Positions 1 to 5,623 of a stretch of DNA of 6,271 nucleotides are shown piece by piece (positions within the stretch are counted from its first letter, which is position 1; each line of letters opens with the position of its first letter). The translations under genes were made by a program, and so were the position numbers. The DNA lies in assembly GCA_903953145.1 (NCBI GenBank), contig CAJBIL010000524.1:1-6271 (forward strand). The letters are read 5' to 3'. Source of the stretch: an uncultured beta proteobacterium (GTDB lineage: Bacteria > Pseudomonadota > Gammaproteobacteria > Burkholderiales > Rhodocyclaceae). The notes below the pieces were generated by a model, which did no database searches, was not told the origin of the DNA, and was given only the letters and a program-made list of their open reading frames with translations.

Positions 1-170
1 GCTTCGGTCGGGGCTTGTTCGCCCAGACAATCGGCATCGACGCCGTTGATGCGGAACATACCGGTGTCGCATACCACCGTGAAGTTACCACCGAGGCGGT
101 GGGTAATCGTCACCTTCGTGCCCGCAGGTAAGACTGCAGGTTCGCCGGACGGAATAACCGTCGACTGCAC
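1..170 (-). CDS. sufT: SufT-like Fe-S cluster assembly protein, N-terminal part (truncated by window edge)
   Basis: Minus-strand frame readable from a GTG at 170-168 to the left edge, about 56 residues. It contains VIPSGEPAVLPAGTKVTIT, then LGGNFTV, then FRINGVDADCLGEQ. This is the pattern I know from the N-terminus of proteobacterial SufT (IPSG..., LPAGT, ITQ.LGGSYTV, DADALG), a protein of Fe-S cluster maturation whose MIP18/DUF59-type domain would lie further left. The start is unclear. Family-like residues (TLSRD) seem to extend upstream of the GTG to about 185, but that frame has no ATG, GTG or TTG before a TAA at 224-222, and I see no Shine-Dalgarno. The natural 5' end may have been lost when the adjacent aconitase fragment arrived. 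Family call fairly secure; start and functionality uncertain. Confidence 0.7.
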   Translation of the reverse strand, partial: MQSTVIPSGEPAVLPAGTKVTITHRLGGNFTVVCDTGMFRINGVDADCLGEQAPTE

Positions 171-178
171 ATCACGAC

Positions 179-820
179 TCAGGGTGCGATCGTGAGGACC
201 GGGAGCGTGGCGTTGGGATCGTTAGGGCAGGCGAGGATCGGTTCCTTGATGTCGGCGAGGTCGATCTCGATCACGGCGGCGTATTCGGCGTCGGCATCCG
301 GCTGGAGCAGGGTGCCGGTGGCGATCCACGCTTCCATGGCCTGGATGCGGCGGGCGAGGGTGCGCTTGTCTTCGTAGCCCTCGGCGATCATCCACTTCAT
401 CAGCGTGATGTTGGAGCGCAGGTATTCGACGATGGGTTCCTTGTTGAGGCGCACCGAACAGCCGGCGGCGGAGCGCTCGGCCGAGGCGTCGGTGAGTTCG
501 AAGGCCTGTTCTACTTTCAAGTCGGGCAGGCCTTCGATTTCTAGGATGCGACCGGAGAAAAGGTTCTTCTTGCCCTGCTTGGCGACGGTGAGGTGGCCGG
601 CCTTGATGGCGTAGAGCGGAATGGCGTTGACCAGGTCGCGCAGCGTGATGCCCGGCTGTAGCTTGCCCTTGAATCGCACCAGTACCGATTCCGGCATGTC
701 GAGCGGCATGACGCCGGTCGCCGCCGCAAAGGCCACGAGGCCCGAGCCGGCAGGGAAGGAAATGCCGATGGGGAAGCGCGTGTGGCTGTCGCCGCCGGTG
801 CCAACAGTGTCGGGCAACAG
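179..820 (-). pseudogene. acnB: Internal fragment of aconitate hydratase B (acnB), both ends missing
   Basis: About 212 codons closely match the middle of AcnB (citrate/isocitrate interconversion, TCA cycle; full protein about 865 residues). Visible motifs are LPDTVGTGGDSHTRFPIG, FAAATGVMPLDMPESVLVRF, SGRILEIEGLPDLKVEQAF, ASAERSAAGC and EYAAVIEIDLADIKEPIL. The match begins at CTG-TTG-CCC (LLPD), immediately preceded by a TAG where AcnB would continue upstream. It ends after PNDPN at about 213, followed by unrelated residues and a TGA at 181-179. From memory of E. coli AcnB this covers roughly residues 490-690. It therefore lacks the N-terminal HEAT-like and swivel domains and all three [4Fe-4S] cysteines (GSC and PGCSLC motifs), so it cannot be an active aconitase. 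No frameshift or internal stop is present, which suggests a recent origin. A misassembly is the alternative. Confidence 0.88.
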
Positions 821-822
821 CT

Positions 823-875
823 ATGCAGCGGGAGCGGACGGTGATCCTGGCTGGAGCTACTTCCGCACCCGGCCA
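823..875 (+). repeat. Interspersed 53-bp repeat, copy 1
   Basis: Starts with the 15-mer ATGCAGCGGGAGCGG, then 19 variable bases, then CTACTTC-C-GCACCCGGCCA. Copy 2 at 984-1036 has the same two blocks at exactly the same spacing; I count about 41 of 53 identical positions. This copy begins 2 bp outside the right break of the acnB fragment. Strand is arbitrary. Confidence 0.75.
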
Positions 876-983
876 GGAGCCGCCAGTCGGGTCAATCCTC
901 CAATTCTCAGGTTCGTTTGCCGTGCTTTCTCGGAAGCAGCCATTGGATCGGCGGCACCCAATTTTCTCGCCTGATTGGCTCCA

Positions 984-1036
984 ATGCAGCGGGAGCGGCC
1001 ATTGGCGGTGTCAGGTTCTACTTCAGCACCCGGCCA
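984..1036 (+). repeat. Interspersed 53-bp repeat, copy 2
   Basis: Same architecture as the copy at 823: an identical first 15 bases, 19 mostly different bases, then CTACTTC-A-GCACCCGGCCA with one mismatch in 19. The copies lie 161 bp apart. A related partial motif (GAAGCAGCCATTGGATCGG) sits between them near 931-949 and resembles GGAGCGGCCATTGGCGG in this copy. It looks like a degenerate non-coding repeat family and not an IS: no transposase and no clear terminal inverted repeats. Confidence 0.72.
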
Positions 1037-1077
1037 CGAAGAGACGTAGCTCGACCGAGAAACATCACGATACGAAC

Positions 1078-1103
1078 GACTGGTAACTGATCAGCAACCA
1101 GTC
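1078..1103. repeat. 26-bp nested palindrome
   Basis: Outer arms GACTGGT (1078-1084) and ACCAGTC (1097-1103) are perfect inverse complements. Symmetrically between them lies CTGATCAG (1087-1094), itself a perfect palindrome, separated by two unpaired bases on each side. Eleven of 13 pairs about a single centre match. It could be a dimeric-protein binding site, a recombination or attachment site, or a hairpin; there is no flanking T-run as in an intrinsic terminator. Confidence 0.7.
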
Positions 1104-1117
1104 AATCGATCCCTATG

Positions 1118-1134
1118 ATGGCCGGCCCGGCCAT
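1118..1134. repeat. 17-bp perfect GC-rich palindrome
   Basis: ATGGCCGG-C-CCGGCCAT: 8-bp arms around one central base. An outer CCT (1112-1114) and AGG (1135-1137) could add pairing across a 3-base bulge. It lies 14 bp from the 26-bp palindrome. No T-tract follows on either strand, so a classical terminator is not supported; a protein site or processing hairpin is possible. Confidence 0.7.
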
Positions 1135-1184
1135 AGGTAAGGAAATCATTCTGAACGGGTAGTGTGCCAACTTCTGTGCATAAG

Positions 1185-1243
1185 CGTCTGCAGTGGGAAG
1201 CAGACGGCAGGTCATGGCAAAGGTTTCTCTTACCATGCTGCCG
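1185..1243 (-). terminator. Two overlapping alternative hairpins downstream of glyA (possible transcript 3' end)
   Basis: Hairpin A: CGTCTGC (1185-1191) pairs with GCAGACG (1200-1206) across an 8-base loop. Hairpin B: CGGCAG (1205-1210) plus CATGG (1213-1217) pairs with CCATG-CTGCCG (1233-1243), giving 11 bp with a 2-base bulge and a 15-base loop. The two stems share 1205-1206, so they partly compete. They lie 27-85 bp past the glyA stop in the direction of transcription. No U-run follows either one, so this is a weak terminator candidate based on position and pairing only. Confidence 0.35.
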
Positions 1244-1269
1244 ACCTTGCGAAAATCAACCCACAAGTC

Positions 1270-2595
1270 TCAGTAAGGCAATGGAAACCGCTGGCAGAGA
1301 CCTTCCACTTGGCTTGTCACAGTTCGCATGACCGCCTCGTTGGGGTGTTCAGGATTCTCTGAAACCATTTCGAGCATGTGCATGATCATCGTTCCGATGG
1401 CACGGAATTCGGCAGCACCAAATCCGCGACTCGTCCCGGATGGGCTACCGACACGGATGCCTGAAGTGATCATCGGCTTCTCAGGATCGTTGGGGATGGT
1501 GTTCTTGTTGAGCGTGATGCCGACACGTTCAAGCGCTTTCTCTGCAACGTTGCCTGTGAGCTTGAGCGGGCGGAGGTCGGCTACCGCCAAGTGGGTATCC
1601 GTGCCGCCTGACACGATCGGCAGGCCACCTGCAGCAAGCGTTTCGGCGAGTGCCTGAGCATTCTCGACAACCTGAGCGGCGTAGGTTCGAAAGGAGGGCC
1701 GCAGCGCCTCCCCCAAAGCCACTGCCTTGGCGCCGATCACATGCATGAGCGGGCCACCTTGCAGCCCGGGGAAAATGGCCGAATTGATTGCCTTGCCAAG
1801 CTCAGGATCGTTGCTGAGGATGAGACCGCCGCGTGGGCCACGCAGCGTCTTGTGCGTGGTTGAGGTCACCACATGGGCATGGGGAAAGGGTGAAGGGTGA
1901 GCGCCGCCGGCGACCAGTCCTGCGAAGTGCGCCATGTCGACCATCAGTAGCGCGCCGATCTGGTCGGCAATACGCCGGAATGCCGGGAAATCGAGAATCC
2001 GCGAGTACGCCGAGCCGCCAGCGATGATGAGTTTTGGACGATGTTCGAGCGCGAGTCGTTCCACCTCTTTCATGTCGACGCGATGATCGTCCGGCCCTAC
2101 GCCGTAGGCGATGGCGCGAAACCATTTGCCTGAGATGTTCATTGGCGCGCCATGCGTCAAATGGCCGCCGGCGGCCAATCCCAGGCCAAGGATGGTGTCG
2201 CCTGGTTGCAGCAGCGCGAGATAGACCGCCTGATTGGCCTGGCTGCCCGAATGAGGCTGAACGTTGGCATAGGCACAGCCGAACAGCGCCTTGGCGCGCT
2301 CGATGGCGAGTGTTTCAATCGCATCAACATGCGTGCAGCCGCCGTAATAACGTCGGCCCGGATAGCCTTCCGCATATTTGTTGGTCAGTACCGACCCTTG
2401 TATCTCCAGTACGGCGCGACTCACGAAGTTTTCCGAAGCAATCAACTCGATCGAGTGGCGCTGCCGCTCGTGCTCGCGCAAGACGTGGCACGCCACATCC
2501 GGATCGGCTTCGGCAAACGGCCCTGAAGCATGGGCAGGGAATGTATGCACCGCAACTGGAGTTGTAAATTGCCGGGGATCTGACTGTTGGGTCAA
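1270..2595 (-). CDS. glyA: Serine hydroxymethyltransferase (GlyA family), second gene of benE-glyA operon
   Basis: A 441-residue cytosolic PLP enzyme. The family interconverts serine plus tetrahydrofolate with glycine plus 5,10-methylene-THF. Aligned by eye to E. coli GlyA, the active-site set is intact: S54, Y74, E76, Y84 (EGYPGRRYYGG), H145 (GGHLTHG), S195, D220 and H223 (VDMAHFAGL), H248 and the PLP lysine K249 (TSTTHKTLRGPRGG), and R381 (TSGIRVG). It carries about 19 extra N-terminal residues. Its internal motifs (GSVLTNKYAEGYPGRRYYGGC, AGGHLTHGAP) and C-terminus (RFPLPY) feel closer to alphaproteobacterial GlyA and 2-methylserine hydroxymethyltransferases than to E. coli GlyA. The start is TTG, with AGGAGA seven bases upstream and no in-frame ATG nearby. 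It lies 57 bp behind benE on the same strand. It may be a secondary paralogue with a specialised substrate; that part is inference. Confidence 0.95.
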   Translation of the reverse strand: MTQQSDPRQFTTPVAVHTFPAHASGPFAEADPDVACHVLREHERQRHSIELIASENFVSRAVLEIQGSVLTNKYAEGYPGRRYYGGCTHVDAIETLAIERAKALFGCAYANVQPHSGSQANQAVYLALLQPGDTILGLGLAAGGHLTHGAPMNISGKWFRAIAYGVGPDDHRVDMKEVERLALEHRPKLIIAGGSAYSRILDFPAFRRIADQIGALLMVDMAHFAGLVAGGAHPSPFPHAHVVTSTTHKTLRGPRGGLILSNDPELGKAINSAIFPGLQGGPLMHVIGAKAVALGEALRPSFRTYAAQVVENAQALAETLAAGGLPIVSGGTDTHLAVADLRPLKLTGNVAEKALERVGITLNKNTIPNDPEKPMITSGIRVGSPSGTSRGFGAAEFRAIGTMIMHMLEMVSENPEHPNEAVMRTVTSQVEGLCQRFPLPY

Positions 2596-2602
2596 GATGC
2601 TT

Positions 2603-2608
2603 TCTCCT
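2603..2608 (-). promoter_or_regulatory. Shine-Dalgarno of glyA fixing a TTG start
   Basis: AGGAGA on the minus strand with a 7-base spacer to TTG at 2595-2593. This is the main support for the non-ATG start, since no in-frame ATG exists until the middle of the protein. Confidence 0.7.
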
Positions 2609-2652
2609 GCGTGAGTGAAAAATATCGGTTTGATGCGATCGTATGTTCTGGC

Positions 2653-3879
2653 CTATCGCCCATCCCCGGCGCCGGACTGACTCAAGCGCGGAAGCCAGCG
2701 CGTTACGCGGAAGTCGCCATGGATCAAACCGTGCGCAGCGAGGCCGGCCACCAGCCCCCAGAACGCCCCGCCCAAGCCGAACAGGGTGACATTGGCCGCT
2801 GTCGCCAGGAAGGTAATCAGCGCCGTTTCCCGGCCGCGCAGATCGACCAGCGCGGTGGCAAGGCTGCCGCCAATCGCGCCGAGCAGGGCAAGGCCGGCCA
2901 GTGTGGTGATGAAGGTTGGCGGCAAGACCACGAACAAGGTCGCCAGCGTGGTGCCGAATACGCCAACGAGGATGTAGAACACGCCGCAGGCGAGGCCGGC
3001 GATATAGCGCTTGGCTGGCTCTTCGTGCGATTCCTTGCCGGTGCAGATGGCCGCCGTGATTGCGGCGACGTTGAAGGCATGGGAGCCGAACGGTGCCATC
3101 AACAGCGAACCCAGGCCGGTCACCGTGAGAATCGGGCTGGCACTGGTCTTGAAGCCGTCGTTGCGCAGAACCAGCATACCGGGCATGTACTGGCCGGTAA
3201 GCGTAATCACGAACAGGGGAAGCGCGACACTCAGCAACGCATTCAGCGAGAACGCGGGGGCCGTCAGCACCGGCAGGGCAAATTTGAGCGCCACGCCATC
3301 AAAACTGACCTGGCCGAGCCCGAGCAGGAGTACCACGCCGGTGATGAGGACGCCGACGATCGCGTAGCGTGCAGTAAAACGGCGCAGCAACGCATAGGTG
3401 AGAATCAGCGCCCCGACCAGCAATGGGTCCATGCCGGCGCCACCAAAGGCACCAATACCGAAGCGCAGCAGAATGCCGGCCAGCAGCCCCGCGGCGATGC
3501 CCGGCGGGATCATCTTCACAACCCGCTCGAAATAGCCTGAGGCTCCCAGCACGATGAAGCCGATGGCTGACAGCATGTAGGCACCGATCATTTCCGCGTA
3601 AGGCGTAGTTGGCAGCACGGCGATGAGGAATGCCGCCCCCGGTGTGGACCACGCGGTGATGATGGGTTCCCGGTAGCGGTAGCTCAACCACGCGCCCGTC
3701 AGGCCGACGCCGACCGAAACCGACCAGATCCACGAGGCCGTCTGCTCGGGGCTGAGCCCGGCCGCTTTGGCCCCCTGAAAAACAAGGATGAAAGTTCCGC
3801 CGTAGTTCACGATGACGGAGATGAGTGCCGCAACCGTCGGGTGCAGCAGGTCGGCAGGCCGGATGGAAGCAGTATTCAC
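2653..3879 (-). CDS. benE: BenE/YdcO-family inner-membrane transporter
   Basis: A 408-residue, strongly hydrophobic protein with roughly eleven or twelve membrane segments, typical in length for the family. Recognition rests on an N-terminal membrane segment (LISVIVNYGGTFILVFQGA, about 19-37), ITAWSTPGAAFL (74-85), TGQYMPGMLVLRNDGF (228-243) and PFGSHAFNVAAITAAICTG (263-281) followed by KESHEEPAKRY. The last corresponds to the conserved BenE segment around NLAAITAAIC. The founding member is a benzoate/proton symporter, but many homologues (such as E. coli YdcO) have no assigned substrate, and nothing aromatic-catabolic lies nearby. I chose GTG at 3879, preceded by AAGGA at 8 bases; the frame remains open for 25 further codons upstream (to 3954), but that would run into the operator-like region. 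It is first in an operon with glyA and divergent from the MocR regulator, so the substrate may be amino-acid- or pyridoxal-related; that is inference. Confidence 0.88.
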   Translation of the reverse strand: MNTASIRPADLLHPTVAALISVIVNYGGTFILVFQGAKAAGLSPEQTASWIWSVSVGVGLTGAWLSYRYREPIITAWSTPGAAFLIAVLPTTPYAEMIGAYMLSAIGFIVLGASGYFERVVKMIPPGIAAGLLAGILLRFGIGAFGGAGMDPLLVGALILTYALLRRFTARYAIVGVLITGVVLLLGLGQVSFDGVALKFALPVLTAPAFSLNALLSVALPLFVITLTGQYMPGMLVLRNDGFKTSASPILTVTGLGSLLMAPFGSHAFNVAAITAAICTGKESHEEPAKRYIAGLACGVFYILVGVFGTTLATLFVVLPPTFITTLAGLALLGAIGGSLATALVDLRGRETALITFLATAANVTLFGLGGAFWGLVAGLAAHGLIHGDFRVTRWLPRLSQSGAGDGR

Positions 3880-3887
3880 GCGTAGTG

Positions 3888-3892
3888 TCCTT
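3888..3892 (-). promoter_or_regulatory. Shine-Dalgarno of the benE-like gene
   Basis: AAGGA on the minus strand, 8 bases (CACTACGC) before GTG at 3879-3877. This decides the start in favour of the GTG over the longer open frame reaching 3954. Confidence 0.65.
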
Positions 3893-3940
3893 GGAAATGG
3901 CTTGGTTGCATGGCGCTCAGAATGCCTGCAAAATGGTCTC

Positions 3941-3989
3941 TGTAAAATATCCACTTATGTAAAAAATACAGGCCACTTTCTTTGTGGCC
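3941..3989. promoter_or_regulatory. Putative MocR operator in the divergent benE/mocR control region
   Basis: In the 136-bp gap between divergent starts there is an AT-rich island in GC-rich surroundings. CCACTT occurs at 3951-3956 and 3973-3978, exactly 22 bp apart (about two helical turns). Read on the minus strand these are AAGTGG direct repeats, each followed by a T-rich tract ending in TTTTACA. TGTA-AAAAA-TACA (3958-3970) is a 13-bp dyad, and GGCCAC-TTTCTTT-GTGGCC (3971-3989) is a perfect 6-bp inverted repeat. Known MocR regulators bind paired direct repeats next to divergent targets, so this is the natural operator candidate. I could not assign -35/-10 boxes with confidence on either strand. 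Confidence 0.55.
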
Positions 3990-4015
3990 AGCCAGTTGGC
4001 AGCTTGGATCTCAAC

Positions 4016-5491
4016 ATGAAGACTCGCGCAACCGCTTATCCGATCTGGAACCGCTTTCAGCGGTCGCTTGACGACCCACTGTCATTGCGCGAGCAACTGG
4101 TACGGTTCTTTCGCAAGGGCGTGGCCGATGGCACCTTGCAACCCGGCATTCGGTTGCCGGCATCGCGCGTACTGGCGCAGGAACTCGGTCTTTCCAGGAT
4201 CACCGTCTCCGGGGCTTATGAGCAACTGATCGCGGAGGGATTTCTGGAGGCGCGACAAGGTGCAGGTACCTACGTGGCGAGCCGAATCGCTGACAAGAAA
4301 CCTGTTTTGACCGCAGTTTCGCCTCAACGGCAGCCCGCGCCCGGTTCGCTACGGGCGCGTCGTCTGGCAGGGACGGATTCAATGTCGATGGCGAATCCTG
4401 CGTGGCCGCTTACGCCAGGTTTGCCAGCCCTGGATGCGTTCCCCTATGCGCTCTGGGGTCGCCTCGAAGGCCGCTTCTGGCGTCACCGTCCGACCCCCGA
4501 TCTCTCTTACGGCGATCCTCAAGGCTTCCTGCCGTTGCGCGAGGCACTTGCGGAGTATCTGGGCGCAGCGCGTGGCGTCGTCTGCCATCCGCACCAGATT
4601 GTCATCACGCCCGGTGCGCAAGCGGCGGTTTCTATCGCGGCGCTGGCGCTCACCGATATTGGTGAACGTGTCTGGGTCGAGAACCCCGGCTACGATGCCG
4701 CCTACCGCTGCTTGGTGTTAGCCGGGGCTGCGGCGGTAGGTATCAGTGTCGATGCCGAAGGTCTGGATGTTGATGATGGACGGAATCGTGCTCCCGACGC
4801 ACGGCTCGCAATGGTGTCGCCCTCGCATCAATACCCGATGGGCGTCACCATGAGTCTGGCGCGTCGTCTCGCGCTGCTGGAGTGGGCCAATGAGGCCAAT
4901 GCGTTCATCCTTGAAGACGATTACGACAGCGAATTTCGCTACGAATGTGCGCCGGCCCCGGCACTCAAGGCGCTTGATGGCGGCAACGGCCGCGTGATTT
5001 ACATCGGCACGCTCAGCAAACTGCTCGCTCCTGGTCTGAGGCTGGGCTTCCTGGTTGCTCCCGATGGCTTGATCGACGCTTTGCGCACAGTACGCAATGG
5101 CGCGGACTACCGCGTTCCGATGCCACTCCAGGCCACCGCGGCTGACTTCATCGGCAATGGCCATCTAGGTACGCACATTCGGCGATCCAAAGCGCTCTAC
5201 ACGGAACGGCGGGCGGCGTTGCTGTCGGCGATCAAGTCGGAAGGCGGCGGATTGCTGACTGTACCGACCGCCTCGACCGGGCTGCATCTGGTCACCGAGC
5301 TGCCTGAACAATGTGACGATCAGCCTCTCGCGGTCGCGGCGCGGGAACGGCAGATTGGAGTCACTCCGCTGTCGGGATACTTTGTCGATGCTTCCGGAAC
5401 AAAACGACAAGGCTTGCTGATGGGATTTGGAAATACGCGCTCGGAATCGATGAAGGGCGCCATTCAGACGCTATGCAGTCTGATTGAATAA
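4016..5491 (+). CDS. MocR/GntR-family transcriptional regulator with aminotransferase-like PLP domain
   Basis: A 491-residue cytosolic DNA-binding regulator of usual MocR length. Residues about 22-88 form a GntR winged helix (SLREQLVRFFRKGV, PGIRLPASRVLAQELGLSR, EQLIAEGFLEARQGAGTYV). A linker rich in P, R and A (about 93-125) leads to a fold-type-I aminotransferase domain: ITPGAQAAVSIA, VENPGYDAAY, VSPSHQYPMGVTMSLARRL, EDDYDSEFRY (300-309) and YIGTLSK with the PLP-binding lysine at K335. Family members (GabR, PdxR, TauR types) act as PLP- and effector-dependent activators or repressors. ATG at 4016 is preferred: the open frame reaches back to 3812, but that part is antisense to benE. The ribosome site is weak (GGA at 7 bases). 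It is divergent from benE-glyA and its probable regulator. All key residues are present, so it should be functional. Confidence 0.93.
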   Translation: MKTRATAYPIWNRFQRSLDDPLSLREQLVRFFRKGVADGTLQPGIRLPASRVLAQELGLSRITVSGAYEQLIAEGFLEARQGAGTYVASRIADKKPVLTAVSPQRQPAPGSLRARRLAGTDSMSMANPAWPLTPGLPALDAFPYALWGRLEGRFWRHRPTPDLSYGDPQGFLPLREALAEYLGAARGVVCHPHQIVITPGAQAAVSIAALALTDIGERVWVENPGYDAAYRCLVLAGAAAVGISVDAEGLDVDDGRNRAPDARLAMVSPSHQYPMGVTMSLARRLALLEWANEANAFILEDDYDSEFRYECAPAPALKALDGGNGRVIYIGTLSKLLAPGLRLGFLVAPDGLIDALRTVRNGADYRVPMPLQATAADFIGNGHLGTHIRRSKALYTERRAALLSAIKSEGGGLLTVPTASTGLHLVTELPEQCDDQPLAVAARERQIGVTPLSGYFVDASGTKRQGLLMGFGNTRSESMKGAIQTLCSLIE

Positions 5492-5612
5492 ACTTGCAAG
5501 ACTGATTACGGTCGTTCGGTATTCGCAGGTGACCGACGGCACCCGACCCAAAGGAGCTATATGGCCTTCGGCGCCATGACCGGCGGCAATACGTGTGGGA
5601 GCCGACGTTCAC
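5492..5612. other. Convergent intergenic region after mocR
   Basis: No clear intrinsic terminator is visible. CTTGCAAG (5493-5500) is an 8-bp palindrome directly after the mocR stop, and CAGTCT (5476-5481) pairs with AGACTG (5499-5504) across the stop codon, without a following T-run. A segment near 5512-5551 (GGTCGTTCGG..., GACCGACGGCACCCGACCC) resembles the degenerate intergenic repeats common in this type of genome, and partly the GATCGGCGGCACCC at 943-956; this is a weak visual similarity. Confidence 0.35.
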
Positions 5613-5623
5613 TTACCCCTTGA
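5561..5623 (+). CDS. Possible 20-residue ORF with a good ribosome-binding site
   Basis: AAAGGAG followed by CTAT and ATG at 5561 opens a 20-codon frame (MAFGAMTGGNTCGSRRSLTP) ending with TGA at 5621-5623. The start signal is better than that of most genes here, but the peptide matches nothing I recognise and the end overlaps the opposing zinc-finger gene by 11 bases. It may be the surviving start of a lost gene, a leader peptide or chance. Low confidence. Confidence 0.2.
   Translation: MAFGAMTGGNTCGSRRSLTP

Larger units (their letters stand above)
821..1269. other. Gene-free region with repeats and palindromes between the acnB fragment and glyA
   Basis: No frame here has recognisable protein features. 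The plus-strand frames from 823 and 1162 lack a ribosome-binding site and family motifs, and the second runs into antisense glyA. The stretch holds two copies of a spaced repeat, an ATTGG-CT-CCAAT inverted repeat at 974-985, two strong palindromes and a pair of overlapping hairpins downstream of glyA, listed separately. It separates genes on the same strand and looks like a remodelled junction. Confidence 0.6.

Noticed and set aside
179..817. A standalone short aconitase-like enzyme
   Set aside because: It lacks the cluster-binding cysteines and the other domains, and starts mid-domain at a TTG that corresponds to an internal leucine of AcnB.
823..1036. Integron attC sites or a CRISPR array
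   Set aside because: No GTTRRRY/RYYYAAC core sites and no integrase; only two repeat copies 161 bp apart, which does not fit CRISPR unit length.
823..1086. Plus-strand 87-codon frame covering the repeats
   Set aside because: Composition follows the repeat sequence, no ribosome site, no recognisable domain; the repeats themselves explain it.
2034..2567. Plus-strand 177-codon frame
   Set aside because: Antisense shadow of glyA, whose conserved active-site motifs on the minus strand are unambiguous.
2587..3540. Long plus-strand open frame (317 codons) rich in Q, G, R and E
   Set aside because: It lies antisense to benE, and its hydrophilic Q/G/R/E bias is the expected shadow of a hydrophobic membrane protein. 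No ribosome site or family motif; the opposite strand has a clear gene.
3906..3934. Sigma-70 promoter for mocR (TTGCAT, 17 bases, CAAAAT)
   Set aside because: Spacing is right but the -10 box is poor and alternatives are equally weak, so it is not listed as a feature.
3880..3954. 25-codon N-terminal extension of the benE-like gene
   Set aside because: The extension is charged, lacks family similarity, reaches into the operator-like repeats, and is beaten by GTG 3879 with a well-placed AAGGA.
3812..4015. 68-codon N-terminal extension of the MocR regulator
   Set aside because: The extension is antisense to the benE start and crosses the control region. The GntR domain begins normally shortly after ATG 4016.
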